The position numbers and the translations under genes were made by a program. From NCBI GenBank assembly GCA_965220695.1, contig OZ244838.1:3286001-3350000 (forward strand): a stretch of 64,000 nucleotides of DNA, read 5' to 3'. Source of the DNA: UBA9620 sp965220695. GTDB lineage: Bacteria > Acidobacteriota > Vicinamibacteria > Vicinamibacterales > UBA8438. A model generated the notes under the pieces. It saw nothing but the letters and a program-made list of their open reading frames with translations, ran no database searches and was not told the DNA's origin. Positions 61,553-64,000 of this stretch are shown piece after piece (position 1 is the first letter of the stretch; each line of letters starts with the position of its first letter).

Positions 61553-62047
61553 GTGGATTCGCGGACCGATCATCTCGGCACGGTTCGATCGATCGCGGAC
61601 CGGGTGGCACGCAGCCACGGGCTCGATCTCTTCGACCTGCAGTTTCGGCGCGAGTCGATTGGCTGGGTGCTACGGATTGTGATTGACCGTGTGGCTCCCC
61701 TCCCCAACACCCGCGGCGAAAGCGAAAGTGTGAACGTAACTGACTGCGAGGCGGTCAGTGTGGACGTAAGCGCGATTCTCGACGCCGAAGTCGCGTTCGA
61801 GCATGCCTACACGCTGGAAGTGTCGTCTCCGGGGTTGGATCGGCCGTTGCGCCACCTGGACGACTTCGTACGGTTCCGTGGCCGGCGCGTCAAGATCGTG
61901 ACTTCCGAGCCGATCGACGGGCAGCGATTCGTCTCGGGCCGTATCGCTGGCGTGCAGGAGCGGACGATCGTGCTCGAAGACGGCAAGATCACGCGGCTGG
62001 TGCCAGAGGCGGCCGTCAAACGAGCGCGCCTTGAGATCGAGTTCTAG
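61553..62047 (+). CDS. rimP: Ribosome maturation factor RimP
   Basis: A 164-residue RimP, needed for 30S subunit maturation. Recognised by SIADRVARSHGLDLFDLQFR at the N-terminus, then WVLRIVIDRVA, the central DCEAVSVDVSAILDAE, and YTLEVSSPGLDRPLRHLDDF. Between WVLRIVIDRV and DCEAV is an insertion of about 15 residues (PLPNTRGESESVNV) absent from typical RimP. I start it at the GTG at 61553 because the frame upstream passes through the leader hairpin; 61508 is possible but unlikely. Its TAG stop is the terminal CTAG of repeat element D. Confidence 0.88.
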   Translation: MDSRTDHLGTVRSIADRVARSHGLDLFDLQFRRESIGWVLRIVIDRVAPLPNTRGESESVNVTDCEAVSVDVSAILDAEVAFEHAYTLEVSSPGLDRPLRHLDDFVRFRGRRVKIVTSEPIDGQRFVSGRIAGVQERTIVLEDGKITRLVPEAAVKRARLEIEF

Positions 62048-62193
62048 CAGCCCGTGGTGAAACCCCGCGTTGCACCGAGACCTCGTGGCAACAACGCCGC
62101 TCAGCGGGATGCAGCGTGAAACAGCAGAATTCCGCAGGGAAGCGCAGAATTCTGCGGGGATCGAATGCAGCGGGGCTATTGCCACGGGCTGCC
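62044..62193. mobile_element. MITE-like element, copy D, inverted, inside rimP-nusA
   Basis: A 150-bp element in inverted orientation between rimP and nusA. It begins CTAGCAGCCCGTGGTGAAAC (the equivalent of the right end of other copies) and ends ATTGCCACGGGCTGC. It carries three 20-bp GAATTC-type units (about 62102-62161). It lacks the GGGCAACC hairpin and the CTCCCTCTTCTCGCC module. Its left CTAG contains the rimP stop codon. No coding capacity. Confidence 0.72.
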
Positions 62194-62229
62194 AGGGTCA
62201 CGACACGCGCGAGCCGACAGGAAGTGTAA

Positions 62230-63687
62230 ATGAACAACGCGTTGCAGCAGACCATAGAGGCGCTGGCGAAGGAAAAGGGCATCGAAACCGATGTCATCAT
62301 TAACGCGATTGAAGATGCGGTACTCACCGCGTCCCGGAAGTACTACAAGACAGAAGAGAACCTGCGCACCAAGTTCAATCCGGACACGGGGCAGGTGGAA
62401 TTGTTCGCGGTTCGGCGGATCGTGGAAGACGTGACCGATCCAGCCGCCGAAATCTCGCTGGCCGAAGCTCACGATTTGTACGGCGACGAAGCCGAGGCAG
62501 GCATGGAGATCGAATTTCCCAAGCCGACCGATGTGCTGGGACGCATCGCCGCCCAGACAGCCAAACAGGTCATCTTCCAGAAGGTGCGTGAGGCCGAGCG
62601 GGAAAACGTGTTCGCCGAGTACAGCCAGCGGGTGGGCGAAGTGGTGAATGGCCTCGTCAAAGGCTTCGAGAGCGGCGACATCGTCGTCGAGATCGGACGC
62701 GTCGAAGCGCTCTTGCCGCGTCGTGAGCAGTCGCGCGCCGAGAACTATACCACCGGCGACCGGGTGCGGGCCGTGATCAAGGAAGTCAACAAGAACACGA
62801 AAGGCCCACAGATCGTTCTGTCCCGAACCGATCCGATGCTGCTGATCAAGCTGTTCGAACAGGAAGTGCCCGAGATCTACGACGGCACCGTCGTCATCCG
62901 GGGTGCTGTTCGCGAAGCGGGTGATCGGGCCAAGGTCGCGGTGGCATCTCGCGAACGGGAGGTCGACCCGGTTGGAGCCTGCGTCGGGATGAAGGGCACG
63001 CGCGTGCAGGCGATCATCCGCGAGCTGCGTGGTGAGAAGATCGACATCGTCGAGTGGTCCGAAGACGCAGCCACCTTCGTGACGAACGGCATCAGCCCCG
63101 CACGCGTGCAGCGGGTCTCCGTGGTCGACGAGGCTGATCGGGTGATCGAAGTGGTAGTCGAAGACCGCCAGTTGTCTCTCGCTATCGGCAAGAAGGGCCA
63201 GAATGTGCGGCTTGCCGCCAAACTGACCGGCTGGAAGATCGACATCAAGAGCGAAGAAGAAAAGCGTCGTGAGGTGGAGGCCCAATTCGATGGGCTAGGC
63301 GCCGAACCGGCGCCGCTGTCGGTGCCTGGACTCGACGAGGATATGGTCGAGAAACTGAATGCCGCCGGTATCGAAACCGTGGAACGAATGGTCGCGGCCA
63401 GCGCGTCGGAGTTGAGCGAGGTGCTTGGCATCTCCGAAGGAGCGGCCGAAGCACTGCGTCAAGGCGCGGAAGCCGCCACCATGGCCGCTAGCGGCGCCGT
63501 CGGCAGTGGAACCACGGAGGCAGTGCCACAAGAGGGGATTGAGCCGCTCCCCGGCGCGACCGCAGCGGTCGTCGATGCGCCTGTCTCGGAGGCGGCCCGC
63601 GCGGAGCCCACTCCCACGGCGCCAGGGCCGGAGACCGCCCGCGCCAAGGGAACGGCCCGCGAAGAGCGGACTCCCGGGAACGGATAG
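62230..63687 (+). CDS. nusA: Transcription termination/antitermination protein NusA
   Basis: A 485-residue NusA. An N-terminal RNA-polymerase-binding domain (IETDVIINAIEDAVLTASRK) precedes S1 (KGFESGDIVVEIGRVEALLP), KH1 (VASREREVDPVGACVGMKGT) and KH2 (DRQLSLAIGKKGQNVRLAAK). A helix-hairpin-helix-like segment (LSVPGLDEDMVEKLNAAGIE) follows, then a low-complexity Ala/Pro/Thr-rich tail of about 60 residues that is not part of the conserved protein. AGGAAGTG lies 4 bases before the ATG. Downstream of repeat element D, upstream of infB. Confidence 0.95.
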   Translation: MNNALQQTIEALAKEKGIETDVIINAIEDAVLTASRKYYKTEENLRTKFNPDTGQVELFAVRRIVEDVTDPAAEISLAEAHDLYGDEAEAGMEIEFPKPTDVLGRIAAQTAKQVIFQKVREAERENVFAEYSQRVGEVVNGLVKGFESGDIVVEIGRVEALLPRREQSRAENYTTGDRVRAVIKEVNKNTKGPQIVLSRTDPMLLIKLFEQEVPEIYDGTVVIRGAVREAGDRAKVAVASREREVDPVGACVGMKGTRVQAIIRELRGEKIDIVEWSEDAATFVTNGISPARVQRVSVVDEADRVIEVVVEDRQLSLAIGKKGQNVRLAAKLTGWKIDIKSEEEKRREVEAQFDGLGAEPAPLSVPGLDEDMVEKLNAAGIETVERMVAASASELSEVLGISEGAAEALRQGAEAATMAASGAVGSGTTEAVPQEGIEPLPGATAAVVDAPVSEAARAEPTPTAPGPETARAKGTAREERTPGNG

Positions 63688-63749
63688 ATATACGCGCGGC
63701 AGTACCGTGGCGACTATTGGGGACGTCAGGGGAAGATAGAGGACACACG

Positions 63750-64000
63750 TTGGCCACGATCCGGATTTATCAGGTCGCTGAAGTGCTCGGGATCCCGAGC
63801 AAGGAGATCATCGACCTGCTCAAGCGCGAGCATGGTATCGAGGTCAAGAGCGCCTCGAGCACCATTGAAGAGATTGTCGCCAGGCAGTTCGCCGAACGGA
63901 TAGCCCGCGATCGCGATCTGAGCCTGCCGACTGGACCGTTGTTCTCTCAGAAGTCGTACTTCACCGGCAGGGGCTGGAAGGGTGGAAAGAGCACCAAACA
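63750..64000 (+). CDS. infB: Translation initiation factor IF-2, 5' part only
   Basis: The frame from the TTG at 63750 runs off the window edge (about 83 residues seen). RIYQVAEVLGIPSKEIIDLL and KREHGIEVKSASSTIEEIVA match the N-terminal IF2 helical domain, which is usual for infB directly after nusA. GAGGA lies 6 bases before the TTG. The GTPase domain lies beyond the window. Confidence 0.85.
   Translation, partial: MATIRIYQVAEVLGIPSKEIIDLLKREHGIEVKSASSTIEEIVARQFAERIARDRDLSLPTGPLFSQKSYFTGRGWKGGKSTK

Overview
The window is GC-rich bacterial chromosome with dense, mostly ordinary gene content. It most likely comes from an acidobacterium (Acidobacteriota, Vicinamibacteria-like). That assignment is an inference from family content: an 820-residue double-FtsX orphan permease of the ADOP type, a TonB receptor with an N-terminal carboxypeptidase-regulatory domain, many small secreted proteins of the kind common in that phylum, and a c-type cytochrome fused to a copper-monooxygenase-like domain. 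No 16S rRNA or tRNA gene was seen, so taxonomy is unconfirmed.

Layout. 1-5.6 kb: mixed single genes (DUF3089 hydrolase fragment, DUF4399 lipoprotein, small membrane protein, hemerythrin, ADOP permease, DUF4440). 5.9-12.0 kb (minus): a six-gene MoxR / DUF58 / membrane protein / vWA / small membrane protein / vWA operon whose order matches methanol-dehydrogenase maturation genes mxaR-S-A-C-K-L, with no dehydrogenase in the window. 12-17 kb (minus): TonB receptor and a secreted one-heme beta-propeller protein. 17.4-19.0 and 29.7-30.7 kb: two related sets of small secreted proteins. 19.1-23.3 kb (plus): methylmalonate-semialdehyde dehydrogenase, OFA-type MFS carrier and AtoE-type short-chain fatty-acid carrier. 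23.6-29.6 kb: alpha-E protein remnant, ammonium transporter, and a partner-switching set (STAS antagonist, broken anti-sigma kinase, SpoIIE-type phosphatase) next to a Tsx-like porin. 30.7-37 kb (minus): cytochrome/copper protein, oligoendopeptidase F (frameshifted), aconitase. 37-43.9 kb: endonuclease IV, AmmeMemoRadiSam A and B, DUF1684, gatCA, rpoZ, Hsp20. 44.2-49.3 kb (plus): tightly packed ymdB-xseA-xseB-ispA-tlyA-nadK. 49.4-60 kb: glucan phosphorylase, M24 peptidase, DegP/HtrA protease, MidA-like methyltransferase, CYTH protein and a murU-amgK-like cell-wall recycling pair. 60-64 kb: asnS, then rimP-nusA-infB.

The most unusual structure is a family of small non-coding elements (four near-complete copies of about 140-306 bp, plus three end fragments). 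They have inverted ends (CAGCCCGTGG...CCACGGGCTG), CTAG-like flanks, and an internal array of 20-bp units whose number differs between copies. In six genes the TAG stop codon lies inside the CTAG at an element end. One copy sits inside the rimP-nusA-infB cluster.

Four genes are damaged. Exact tandem duplications of 22 bp (pepF) and 52 bp (asnS) each shift the frame. An anti-sigma kinase has lost its ATP-binding core, and an alpha-E gene has lost its N-terminus and middle. These may be real lesions or assembly errors; reads are needed to tell.
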